From OLB7 sp966250335 (GTDB lineage: Bacteria; Bacteroidota; Ignavibacteria; OLB7): 17,477 nt of DNA. Below, piece after piece: positions 1 through 7,008 of this stretch. The translations under genes were made by a program, and so were the position numbers. Position 1 is the stretch's first letter; the number at the start of each line of letters is the position of its first letter. The stretch spans positions 1 through 17,477 of the forward strand of contig CBINGZ010000069.1 of the NCBI GenBank assembly GCA_966250335.1, read 5' to 3'. The notes beneath the pieces are model-generated. The model made no database searches, was not told where the DNA came from, and was given only the letters and a program-made list of their open reading frames with translations.

Positions 1-1017
1 AACTCGATCACCTCGGTCGACATCATGGAGAACACGATCGTCAGCGGCGATATCGAGGACAACTCGATCACCTCGGTCGATATCCAGAACAACACGATCA
101 TGGCGGCCGACATCGCCGACAACGCGATCGAGCTGCGCCACATGGGGGATAATTCCGTATCGTCACCCGAGGTAGTCGACAACAGCATCACCAGCGCCGA
201 CATCGCCGACGGAACGATCACGAGCGCCGACATCGGTGCAGGTGTCATCACCGGCACGACGATCGTGGACAACTCGATCACATCCACCCAGATCGAGAAC
301 GAGACGATCGTCTCCACCGATATCGGCCCGGATGCGGTCGGTAATTCGGAGCTGGCGGACAACTCGGTCGGTTCGCCGGAGGTGATCGACAACAGCCTGA
401 CGGGCGCCGACATCGCCGACGGAAGCATCTCGGCAAGCGATCTTTCGGGCGGCGGCTTCGGCGGCACGACGATCATCGACAACTCGGTCACCTCGGTCGA
501 CATCATGGAGAACACGATCGTCAGCGGCGATATCGAAGATAATTCGATCACCTCGGTCGATATCCAGAACAACACGATCGCGGCGGCCGACATCGGCGAC
601 GATGCCATCGAGCTTCGCCACATGGCCGATAATTCCGTATCGTCACCCGAGGTAGTCGACAACAGCCTCACCGGCGCCGATATTCAGGACGGATCGATCA
701 CCAGCGCCGATATCGCCGACGGAACGATCACGAGCGCCGACCTCGGCGTCGGGATCATTCTGGGCGGGACGATCGCCGATAACTCGATCACATCGACGCA
801 GATTCAGAACGAGACGATCGTCGCCGCCGACATTGCGGCCGATGCCGTCGGCAACGCCGAACTCGCCGATAATTCCGTCGGCTCGGCTGAAGTGATCGAC
901 AACAGCCTGACCGCCGCCGACCTTGGTGTCGACGCCGTCGGCAGCGCGGAGATCACAGCGGATGCGGTAGGAAGTTCGGAGATCGCGGATGGGGGCGTCA
1001 CCCTCGTCGATATCAGC
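1..1017 (+). repeat. Array of 34 thirty-bp (10-residue) units with a ~480-bp block duplication
   Basis: Counting in frame from base 1 gives one partial and 33 complete 30-bp units. Units 0-6 (1-207) match units 16-22 (478-687) at an offset of 480 bp. An extra unit at 688-717 then shifts the offset, so units 7-13 (208-417) match units 24-30 (718-927) at 510 bp. Bases 8-56 are identical to 488-536, and 148-186 to 628-666, which points to recent block duplication or gene conversion. Glycine-rich variant units sit at 238-267, 448-477 and 748-777. Confidence 0.9.
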
Positions 1018-1758
1018 ACGACGGGCGCCGCCGACGGACAGGTGCTCACCTACGACGCCGGCGCGGGCGGACTCGTCTGGGCCGACCCGGCCACGACAGG
1101 GGGCGGAAGCGGCGTCACCCTTACCCTTCCCCTCTCGATCACCGATACCTCGACGGCAACCGGAATCTCGTTCGAGATCATCAACGCCGGAGGCGACGGA
1201 GCAGCGGGCGCGTTCGAGATCTCCGCGGCGGCAAACGTTGATGCGGCGATCGCCGGCACCACGATCGGCACCGGCGCGGCGGCCTCACTCACCCTGAACA
1301 ATACCTCCAGCACGGCCGATGCTCTCGAGGTTACCAGCAACTCGAACGGCGGCTACGCCGCGAGCGTTGAAGGGACCGGGAACGCGCACGGACTCTACAT
1401 CGATGCTCCGGGCGACAACGGTCTGGTGATCAACAGCGGACGCGTTATCTTCTCGTATGCCGAGGTAACGGCCGTCCCGACCGTCCTGGGCGGCACCGTC
1501 AATCTTCCCGATGATGTGGCGGTGGTCGTCGTCACAGGCTCCACCGGACTCCTTGGACCGACCTACGTCCTCCCGGCGACCGGCACGAACGGACAGAGGC
1601 TGATCGTGGTGAATCGCGCCACGAACCTTCTCGGTTCCGCCATCGGCATCAACACCCAGGGGCTGCTCGGGCTCGGCCTTACGCCGCTCGGCGGAAACAC
1701 GACGGCGGAGTATGTCTGGGTTACGACCCCGGCGGGGAGTGGATGGGTACAGATTTAA
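1..1758 (+). CDS. Decapeptide-repeat surface/tail-fibre-like protein, 5' truncated by window
   Basis: The frame is open from base 1, so the gene starts upstream; 585 residues are visible, ending in TAA at 1756-1758. Residues 1-339 are an uninterrupted array of 10-residue units of the type DNSITSADIA, with a hydrophobic residue at positions 4 and 9 of each unit. Residues 340-585 are non-repetitive, rich in Gly, Thr, Ala and Val, and begin with a GQVLTYD...GLVWA motif often seen just after such repeats in Bacteroidota tail-fibre-like and surface proteins. No T9SS sorting domain is visible at the C-terminus (it ends GSGWVQI), and the N-terminus with any signal peptide lies outside. A fibrous beta-solenoid stalk with a C-terminal head is the likely architecture; this is inference. 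The ligand and function are unknown. The ATG at 25-27 is internal and should not be taken as the start. Confidence 0.85.
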   Translation, partial: NSITSVDIMENTIVSGDIEDNSITSVDIQNNTIMAADIADNAIELRHMGDNSVSSPEVVDNSITSADIADGTITSADIGAGVITGTTIVDNSITSTQIENETIVSTDIGPDAVGNSELADNSVGSPEVIDNSLTGADIADGSISASDLSGGGFGGTTIIDNSVTSVDIMENTIVSGDIEDNSITSVDIQNNTIAAADIGDDAIELRHMADNSVSSPEVVDNSLTGADIQDGSITSADIADGTITSADLGVGIILGGTIADNSITSTQIQNETIVAADIAADAVGNAELADNSVGSAEVIDNSLTAADLGVDAVGSAEITADAVGSSEIADGGVTLVDISTTGAADGQVLTYDAGAGGLVWADPATTGGGSGVTLTLPLSITDTSTATGISFEIINAGGDGAAGAFEISAAANVDAAIAGTTIGTGAAASLTLNNTSSTADALEVTSNSNGGYAASVEGTGNAHGLYIDAPGDNGLVINSGRVIFSYAEVTAVPTVLGGTVNLPDDVAVVVVTGSTGLLGPTYVLPATGTNGQRLIVVNRATNLLGSAIGINTQGLLGLGLTPLGGNTTAEYVWVTTPAGSGWVQI

Positions 1759-1775
1759 TACGATGTGATGGAATA

Positions 1776-1803
1776 CGCCGTGGAGGGACCTCTCTCCACG
1801 GCG
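1776..1803 (+). terminator. Strong hairpin after the repeat-protein gene (no U-tract)
   Basis: The arms cgccgtggag (1776-1785) and ctccacggcg (1794-1803) are perfectly complementary over 10 bp. Two more pairs (one G-U) close a tetraloop. The hairpin lies 18 bp after the stop codon but lacks a following T run, so it could be a weak terminator, an mRNA 3'-end stabiliser or part of the leader of the next gene. Confidence 0.5.
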
Positions 1804-1843
1804 GTTCCCGGCAAGGCCTTCACCGTACGCGCATGGAGGAGAG

Positions 1844-2125
1844 ATGCAAGGATTACCAACCGATAACCTGTCCGGAAGCGAAGGAGCGCACGACGACCAT
1901 GGGCCGAAACGATGCGTCTCCTGTGGGTCACATGCATATCGTACCGATAGATACTGCGCCCGCTGCGGAGATACGCTCTTCAATGTCTGCCGGGTCTGCG
2001 GCGGAACGGTGGAGCATCCGGTGGCGTATTACTGCACCCATTGCGGAGTGGCGCTGGATGCCGGGAGGGGGGCGGCGCAGAGTCGTGGGAAGTTCACCCG
2101 CTCATCATTGCTTTCCGGATGGTGA
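1844..2125 (+). CDS. Small double zinc-ribbon protein
   Basis: This 93-residue protein has two CxxC-x10/11-CxxC ribbons. The first uses Cys24, Cys27, Cys38 and Cys41; the second uses Cys49, Cys52, Cys64 and Cys67. Eight evenly paired cysteines are typical of DZR/zinc-ribbon domains, each holding one zinc ion. There is no signal peptide or membrane segment, so it should be cytoplasmic. The N-terminal 20 residues and the Gly/Arg/Ser-rich tail look disordered. GGAGGAGAG directly before the ATG supports the start. It is flanked by a hairpin upstream and a clear terminator downstream, so it may be its own unit or ride on read-through from the repeat-protein gene. Zinc ribbons of this kind usually bind nucleic acid or protein partners; no specific role can be assigned. 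Confidence 0.75.
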   Translation: MQGLPTDNLSGSEGAHDDHGPKRCVSCGSHAYRTDRYCARCGDTLFNVCRVCGGTVEHPVAYYCTHCGVALDAGRGAAQSRGKFTRSSLLSGW

Positions 2126-2142
2126 GAGTCCGGGGGGCGCGG

Positions 2143-2175
2143 AGGCCAGGTTCCTGCCTGGCCTTCTGCTTTTTT
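2143..2175 (+). terminator. Rho-independent terminator after the zinc-ribbon gene
   Basis: The arms aggccagg (2143-2150) and cctggcct (2157-2164) form a perfect 8-bp stem with a 6-nt loop, followed after five bases by six T residues (2170-2175). It begins 17 bp after the stop codon. Confidence 0.8.
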
Positions 2176-2188
2176 GGGGGGAGGGGGA

Positions 2189-2224
2189 GAGTAAGAATGA
2201 GAGTAAGAGTAAGAGTAAGAGAAA
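2189..2224. repeat. GAGTAA hexanucleotide microsatellite, six units
   Basis: Six consecutive hexamers are read at 2189-2224: four exact gagtaa copies, one gaatga and one gagaaa. Just beyond, cacagag occurs twice (2237-2243 and 2246-2252) with a 9-bp period, abutting the stop codon of the next gene. The stretch lies between two convergent genes, so a change in length would not affect coding. Confidence 0.8.
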
Positions 2225-2252
2225 TAAACAGGGAGTCACAGAGGGCACAGAG

Positions 2253-4403
2253 TTAGGAAAGAAGAGAGATTGCTTCGCCGGTGGTTAGGGATTCTATGGC
2301 GGCGAAGGTGGCGAGGGTTGTGTCGTGGAGGCTTTGGAAGGGGATCGGCATGGGGGTCCCTTTTTTCATGGCGGTCAGGGTTTGTGCCACCTCTTCGGTG
2401 TGTCCCTTGTCTCCGCTGAATTTGTCGACCTTCGTCTTGCGGCCGCGGGAGAAGGCGACGCTGGTGAAGTTCTGCATGATCGCCGTCAGGCCGCCGCCGA
2501 AGACCTCGAAATATTCCTTCGGGACCGATGCGTCCCCGTTCGCCAGATAGTGGAGCGTGCCGACCGATCCGTCGGAGAAACGTATCGTAATCGATACGTT
2601 GTCGGCGTTGCGCTGCTGAGTGTTGGAAGAGCCGACCCCGCACGCGTATACCGAGACCGGACGGGCTCCCCCGGTCATGAACTGCATGCAGTCGATGAAG
2701 TGGCATCCCTCGCCGATGATCCGTCCTCCCTGCGATTCGGCCTGCACCCAGTGGTCCGGTTTGATGAAGCCGGCGTTCACGCGGTAGATCATCACCAGCG
2801 GCTCCAGGTTCCCCTCGAAATGTCGCTTCATGGCGCGCAACGGCTGGGAGAAACGGCGGTTGAACCCGACCATCACTCTGTCGTTCGTCCTTTCCGCGAT
2901 CGTCCGGATGCGGGCCAGCTCCTCGCGGGTGATCGCCAGCGGCTTCTCCACGAAGACCTGCTTTCCCGCCTCCAGTCCCCGCGCCGTGTATTCGCCGTGC
3001 GAGTCGTGTCGGGTTGCGATAAAGACGACGTTCGCGGCGGGGTCGCGCAGGGCCGCGTCGGCGTCGGTTCCGGCGTCGGCGAAGCTGAACTTCTCGGCGA
3101 CCGAACGGGCGTTGACCGGCGTGGAGGTGACGACAGAACGGAACCGTACCCCGAACTCCTTCGCCGGCGGGAGCAGATAGCTCTGCGCGAAGTTGCCGGC
3201 GCCGATGAACGAGACCGTGAGCGCGTCGAGCGGCGCCGTGCTCCCCCCGGCCACGCGGACGCTTCGGGCCAGCAGATCGTGGCCGCGATCGGGGTATTGC
3301 AGCACGATGCCGATATACGGCTCCTTGATCTTCCCCGTGATGATATCATACGCCCTCTCCGCCTCGGCGATCGGGAGGCGGTGGGTGATCATCCTTGAGA
3401 CGTTCAGCCTGCCGGCGGCGATCAGGTCGAGCACCGACTCCATATTCCGTTTCTCGGTCCAGCGGGCGTAGGCGGGGGGGTAGTCGTGTCCCTCCTCCTC
3501 GTAGGAGGGATCATATCGTCCCGGACCATAACTGCACGAGATCGTGATCTCCAGCTCCTTTTCGTAGAAGCCGTTGCGCGGGATATCCATCCGCACGGCG
3601 CCCACCACCACCACCCGTCCCTTCTTTCGCGCGGCCTGCACCGCCAGTTCGATCGGGGCGTTCGATCCGGTGCCGGCGGTGATGATCACCGCGTCGGCTC
3701 CGATCCCTCTGGTAAAGCTTTCGATCTGTCCCAGAGCTCCGCTTCCGCTGATCGCCACGGCGTCGACCCCGAACTCGCGGGCCAGATCGAACTGGTTCGT
3801 GTTGATATCGAGTCCGATCACCCTGCATCCGGCCGCCTTCAGGAGCTGCACGGTCAGTTGTCCCAGCAGTCCCAGTCCGATCACCACAACCGATTCTCCC
3901 AGCGAGACCTTCGCCTGGCGCACCCCCTGCATGGCGATCGCCCCGAGCGTGGTAAACGCCGCCTCGTCGAACGAGACCCCCTCCGGAATCCTGACCGCCA
4001 GGTTGCGGGGGACGGCGATCACTTCGGCATGCGATGCATATCCCGCTCCGGCGCATGCCACCCGGTCTCCGGGGGCGAACTCATCGCATCCCGACTCCAG
4101 GACCGTCCCGGCGGCGGAGTACCCGAGCGCCTTGTAGCTGTCGAGGCGGCTGCGGATCTTCTCCACCGTGTTCATCAGCCCCTCCTTCTTCACCATGTCG
4201 AGCGCCTGCTTCACAAGGTCGGGACGGGTCCGTGCCTTCTCGATAAGCGATGCCTTGGCCGTCGCCACCGATGTCCGCTCCGTTCCGGCGGAGATGAGCG
4301 ACGCATGCGTCCGCACCACGACGGTTCCCGGCTTCAGTTCCGGCGCCGGCAGCTCCTTGACGTGGAGTTCCCCTGACTTCTGATATTGAATCGCTTGCAG
4401 CAT
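2253..4403 (-). CDS. Bi-domain oxidoreductase: MDR dehydrogenase fused to Gfo/Idh/MocA
   Basis: This 716-residue protein joins two NAD(P)-binding enzymes. Residues 1-370 are a medium-chain dehydrogenase with a GLGLLG nucleotide-binding loop at 176-181. Residues 395-716 are a Gfo/Idh/MocA domain with GAGNFA at 401-406, the EKP signature at 486-488 and GEGCHFID (His568, Asp571). The MDR half lacks the usual zinc ligands: ISAGTE stands where GICGTD is expected, there is no GHE, and the four-cysteine structural lobe is absent. Fusions of this kind are known mostly from polysaccharide gene clusters and are thought to oxidise or reduce sugar-nucleotide substrates; the exact reaction is not established. 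It follows the flippase gene by 72 bp on the same strand, which fits a polysaccharide role. The ATG at 4403 opens a canonical MDR N-terminus (MLQAIQY), though no clear Shine-Dalgarno sequence is seen. Confidence 0.85.
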   Translation of the reverse strand: MLQAIQYQKSGELHVKELPAPELKPGTVVVRTHASLISAGTERTSVATAKASLIEKARTRPDLVKQALDMVKKEGLMNTVEKIRSRLDSYKALGYSAAGTVLESGCDEFAPGDRVACAGAGYASHAEVIAVPRNLAVRIPEGVSFDEAAFTTLGAIAMQGVRQAKVSLGESVVVIGLGLLGQLTVQLLKAAGCRVIGLDINTNQFDLAREFGVDAVAISGSGALGQIESFTRGIGADAVIITAGTGSNAPIELAVQAARKKGRVVVVGAVRMDIPRNGFYEKELEITISCSYGPGRYDPSYEEEGHDYPPAYARWTEKRNMESVLDLIAAGRLNVSRMITHRLPIAEAERAYDIITGKIKEPYIGIVLQYPDRGHDLLARSVRVAGGSTAPLDALTVSFIGAGNFAQSYLLPPAKEFGVRFRSVVTSTPVNARSVAEKFSFADAGTDADAALRDPAANVVFIATRHDSHGEYTARGLEAGKQVFVEKPLAITREELARIRTIAERTNDRVMVGFNRRFSQPLRAMKRHFEGNLEPLVMIYRVNAGFIKPDHWVQAESQGGRIIGEGCHFIDCMQFMTGGARPVSVYACGVGSSNTQQRNADNVSITIRFSDGSVGTLHYLANGDASVPKEYFEVFGGGLTAIMQNFTSVAFSRGRKTKVDKFSGDKGHTEEVAQTLTAMKKGTPMPIPFQSLHDTTLATFAAIESLTTGEAISLLS

Positions 4404-4475
4404 TGAGATACTCGATTATCGTCCGTTCGTCGACCGAGGGTGACGATTGAAGGGAAAGCGTGAGAGAGATTGAGA

Positions 4476-5834
4476 TTATGCGGGGGGAGCGCCCCGGTCC
4501 CTGCCGTTGCGTTTCCCGTTCAGTACGGGGCGTCTGCGCCAGAGCCGCAGCAGGAACTGAAACGCATCCCGCCACCGACCGAAGGCGCCGGCAAGGGTGA
4601 AGGGGACCTGCTTGCCGACCTCGTAGGTCGAAAGGAATCCCAGCGAACCGTAGCTCGCCGTCATCGCCAGTCCCATCCCCACCACGCCGAGGGGGGGGAC
4701 CAGCAGAAGGACGGCCAGAAGGTAGATCAGGGCAGATCCCACCGTCACCTTGAAGAGCGTGCGCGCCTCCCCGAGTCCGTTCAGCACGTTGATGTTCATG
4801 CTGAAGGGGATGGCAAGCGCCGAAAGGCTCATCAGCTTGAAGATCATCGCGGCGTCCTGATATTTCCCCTTGTAGATGAGCCCGAAGATGTAGTCGGTCG
4901 GTCCCAGCCAGATCAGGGCGACGATCGGGACGATCAGGATCAGCATGAAGCCGATCATCTTCTCCACCAGCAGAGTCATCTCATGTTCGCGGCTCTGCGT
5001 CTTCAGCCGTGCGATGGCGGGGTAGACGAAGAGGGAGCCGGCGTCGCGGATCGCCTCGAACCCTCTGAAGAATTTCTTCGCAGCGTCGTAGTTCCCCACC
5101 ACGGCCGAGGAGACGAAGGTCTTGAGCAGGATGATATCCCCCTGCGTCTGCACCGCCAGCGTCGCCGCCGAGAAGAACTGCGTCGATCCGAACCGGATCA
5201 TCCGTCCCGCCCGTTCTCTGTCGATCTTCGTCGTGAATCTGATTCTGGAGCCGTAGAGGAGGAGTCCGGCCAGCGACGACGCGGCGCTGGCGACGGCGCT
5301 GATGATCATCATATCCCCGGCGGTGGCGAGTGTTTCGGCCCTCCACCCGTAGGCGATCGCCGCCACCGTCGTGCCGATCCAGGCGGCATCGATCAGGAAC
5401 GTTGCGCGTGTGTCGATATGGAGCTGGGAGACTTTCAGGAAGTAGTTCCGCAGCAGGAACCCGAACGACACCGGCGGAAAGAGGCTCAGCACCTGGACCA
5501 GTCCCGGCTCGTTGAGCAGGGCGGCCAGGGTCTCGCGTCCGAAGTAGACGACAGCCGTGCAGAGCGTGATGAACGACGCATGGACGGCGGCCGAGACCGT
5601 CAGCGCCTCGTTCCGCGTCGCCGGTTCCATGCCGAAGTTCACCATCGCCTGGAGCGAGAAGCCGTCGGAGAGCATGTAGATGATCGTCAGGATCGCCTGG
5701 GCCTGCGTGTAGACTCCCCACTGATGTTCCCCGATCACCTTCTGCGGCAGGATGAACGCCACGGCGATCAGAGCGTAGAGCATCTTGTCCGCGGTCGACC
5801 AGGCCGCCGTTCCTATATGCTTCGAAAGCTGCAA
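4476..5834 (-). CDS. Wzx-like polysaccharide flippase (MOP superfamily), TTG start
   Basis: This 452-residue membrane protein has about a dozen hydrophobic segments spread from residue 18 to about 400 and a basic cytoplasmic tail (WRRRP...KRNGRDRG). The stretch at 231-250 (QGDIILLKTF, then VGNYDAAKKF) is the characteristic MOP/oligosaccharide-flippase pattern of an Asp in a helix followed by an xxVGxYxxA loop. Such proteins flip lipid-linked glycan units across the inner membrane. The proposed start is TTG at 5832-5834, which supplies the amphipathic N-terminal helix (KHIGTAAWSTADK) seen in this family; the first in-frame ATG, at residue 18, would remove it. No in-frame ATG or GTG lies between the upstream stop (5850-5852) and the TTG. 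The gene starts 34 bp after the end of ruvX and precedes the bi-domain oxidoreductase, probably in one transcript. Confidence 0.85.
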   Translation of the reverse strand: MQLSKHIGTAAWSTADKMLYALIAVAFILPQKVIGEHQWGVYTQAQAILTIIYMLSDGFSLQAMVNFGMEPATRNEALTVSAAVHASFITLCTAVVYFGRETLAALLNEPGLVQVLSLFPPVSFGFLLRNYFLKVSQLHIDTRATFLIDAAWIGTTVAAIAYGWRAETLATAGDMMIISAVASAASSLAGLLLYGSRIRFTTKIDRERAGRMIRFGSTQFFSAATLAVQTQGDIILLKTFVSSAVVGNYDAAKKFFRGFEAIRDAGSLFVYPAIARLKTQSREHEMTLLVEKMIGFMLILIVPIVALIWLGPTDYIFGLIYKGKYQDAAMIFKLMSLSALAIPFSMNINVLNGLGEARTLFKVTVGSALIYLLAVLLLVPPLGVVGMGLAMTASYGSLGFLSTYEVGKQVPFTLAGAFGRWRDAFQFLLRLWRRRPVLNGKRNGRDRGAPPA

Positions 5835-5868
5835 CGGGGATCGTATCGGTCAGATGATTGAGAAGAGA

Positions 5869-6297
5869 TCACGCGGGACCGGATCGGCCGCGGGTCGAAT
5901 CGAGATATTCCTGGAGGATGATCGCGGCGGCCCAGAGATCGGCCGAGCCCTTTTCGCTCCGTCGTTTCTTTCGGACGCCCGAGCCGATCATCCGTTCCGA
6001 GGCGCTCCGGCTTGTGAACGCCTCGTCCCACTCCTCGACCGGGCAGGGGAGCGCCTCCCGGAGCCGTCCCGCGAACGCCTTGACCCGGCGGGTCGAGGGG
6101 CTTTCGCCGCCGTCGAGCGTGTACGGCATGCCGAGCACCACACGTTCCACGTCGTTCTCCCGGACGATCCGTGCTATCTCGTCGACGGTGGTCGCTGAGG
6201 TCTTGAGGACCTTGTACGGGGAGGCGAACATCTTCAGTTCGTCCGACATCGCCAGTCCGACACGGACGGCGCCGTGATCGATCGAAAGGATACGCAT
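5869..6297 (-). CDS. ruvX: RuvX/YqgF-family putative Holliday junction resolvase
   Basis: The 142-residue length matches the family. The RNase H-like fold is marked by LSIDHGAVRVGLAMSDE near the N-terminus (Asp7, DxGxxRxG), VVLGMPYTLDGG at 53-64, EEWDEAFTS at 88-96 (Glu92 region) and DLWAAAIILQEYL at 120-132. These carry the acidic residues that bind catalytic metal. The family acts on Holliday junctions and, in some bacteria, in rRNA 5'-end processing (pre-16S nuclease). The ATG at 6297 puts the first beta-strand at residue 2, as usual. No clear Shine-Dalgarno sequence precedes it (ccctcc). It heads the - strand run ruvX-flippase-oxidoreductase; its link to polysaccharide genes is probably just co-transcription. 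Confidence 0.92.
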   Translation of the reverse strand: MRILSIDHGAVRVGLAMSDELKMFASPYKVLKTSATTVDEIARIVRENDVERVVLGMPYTLDGGESPSTRRVKAFAGRLREALPCPVEEWDEAFTSRSASERMIGSGVRKKRRSEKGSADLWAAAIILQEYLDSTRGRSGPA

Positions 6298-6321
6298 GGA
6301 GGGATCTTGACGAAAACGTCA

Positions 6322-6359
6322 ACGGCCGTCTGCCCCGTTGACCAGCGGGTGACGGCCGT
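6322..6359 (-). terminator. Hairpin between the barrel-protein gene and ruvX
   Basis: The arms acggccgtc (6322-6330) and gacggccgt (6351-6359) pair perfectly over 9 bp, and an inner stem cccgtt/agcggg encloses gacc. On the - strand it is followed by a second small hairpin (6307-6322, ttgacg-aaaa-cgtcaa) that contains TTTT. It begins 43 bp after the stop codon of the barrel gene. It is a likely terminator or attenuator before ruvX, without a classic U-tract. Confidence 0.5.
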
Positions 6360-6401
6360 AAGATACGCGACGGCGCGGTATTCGGAGGCAGCTATTACTT
6401 C

Positions 6402-6869
6402 TTACTTCAGTTCGAAGCGGAGGCCGCCGGTGATCACGATCTGCTCGGCGCCCGCCAGCACGACCTTCAGTTCACCGAACACGCCGCCGAACGAGACATC
6501 TCCCTCGATGCCGGCGCCCAGGTTCAGACCGAGCTCGGTATCCGAGTCGAAGTCCTTGATTCCGGCGTTCGCGATGTCGAGTCCGCCGAGACCGTAGAAG
6601 ATGCCGCCGGAGAAGTTTGCGAAGGTGTAGTGGATGTTCGGGTCGAGCGTCCACATGGTGAAGTTGTCACCGGGAAAGAAGTAGGTGAAGTTGACCGCCA
6701 GACGCAGCGGCCCGCTGAAGTTATGATAGAAGCGGCCTTCCAGTCCCACCGCCTCGATATCGCCGCCGTAGGCGACACCGGCCCCCAGGCTGCTCTGGGC
6801 CCGGGCCGACTGCCCGAACATTACCATACATGCGAGCGCGGCGAATACCGATGCTAGTCTCTTGTTCAC
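6402..6869 (-). CDS. Small outer-membrane beta-barrel protein, GTG start
   Basis: From the GTG at 6867-6869 the product is 155 residues, with a clear signal peptide (VNKRLASVFAALACMVMF...) cleaved about at SARA-QSS, residue 24. The rest alternates hydrophobic and polar residues with aromatic girdle residues (FYHNF, FTYFF, IHYTF, GIFYGLGG) and ends LRFELK, as in small OMP barrels of about eight strands. A longer reading back to 7040 would add 57 non-signal-like residues overlapping the end of the neighbouring gene, so GTG is preferred; ggaaggga lies just upstream. It lies downstream of another small barrel gene on the same strand. Its role is unknown: porin-like, structural or sensing. Family membership is inferred from pattern, not homology search. 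Confidence 0.75.
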   Translation of the reverse strand: MNKRLASVFAALACMVMFGQSARAQSSLGAGVAYGGDIEAVGLEGRFYHNFSGPLRLAVNFTYFFPGDNFTMWTLDPNIHYTFANFSGGIFYGLGGLDIANAGIKDFDSDTELGLNLGAGIEGDVSFGGVFGELKVVLAGAEQIVITGGLRFELK

Positions 6870-6951
6870 GATGTTCCCTTCCTTTTGTCTCTCTCGTTGA
6901 TCGAGTGTGATGTTATGGTTGTAGGGCTCCTGATGGCGGAGCCTGGTGATG

Positions 6952-6982
6952 ACGGCGGCCCGGTTTTGGTCCGGACCGCCGT
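6952..6982 (-). terminator. Hairpin between the two barrel-protein genes
   Basis: acggcggcccgg (6952-6963) and ccggaccgccgt (6971-6982) form a 12-position stem with a single mismatch and a 7-nt loop. A second hairpin, ggctcc/ggagcc, lies at 6925-6943. Both fall after the upstream barrel gene's stop (7009). There is no T run, so partial termination or mRNA processing is as likely as full termination. Confidence 0.45.
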
Positions 6983-7008
6983 ATGAAAACACGTACGTGA
7001 CCTGTTTG

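Noticed and set aside
163..621. 152-residue open frame on the - strand inside the repeat array
   Set aside because: It is the complement of the periodic coding repeat and gives a low-complexity Arg/Asp/Val-rich sequence (DRVVxD) with no signal, domain or ribosome-binding site.
1..1017. CRISPR array as explanation for the 30-bp repeats
   Set aside because: The repeats are contiguous, diverged and in frame with a protein; there are no unique spacers and no cas genes.
2325..4376. Long + strand open frames opposite the bi-domain oxidoreductase (2325-3398 and 3486-4376)
   Set aside because: Arg/His/Asp-rich translations with no motifs, lying exactly opposite a gene with clear enzyme motifs; typical of GC-rich antisense frames.
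4470..5861. 463-residue + strand frame opposite the flippase
   Set aside because: Low-complexity charged sequence (RRR, EEE, DDQ runs) opposite a convincing membrane protein.
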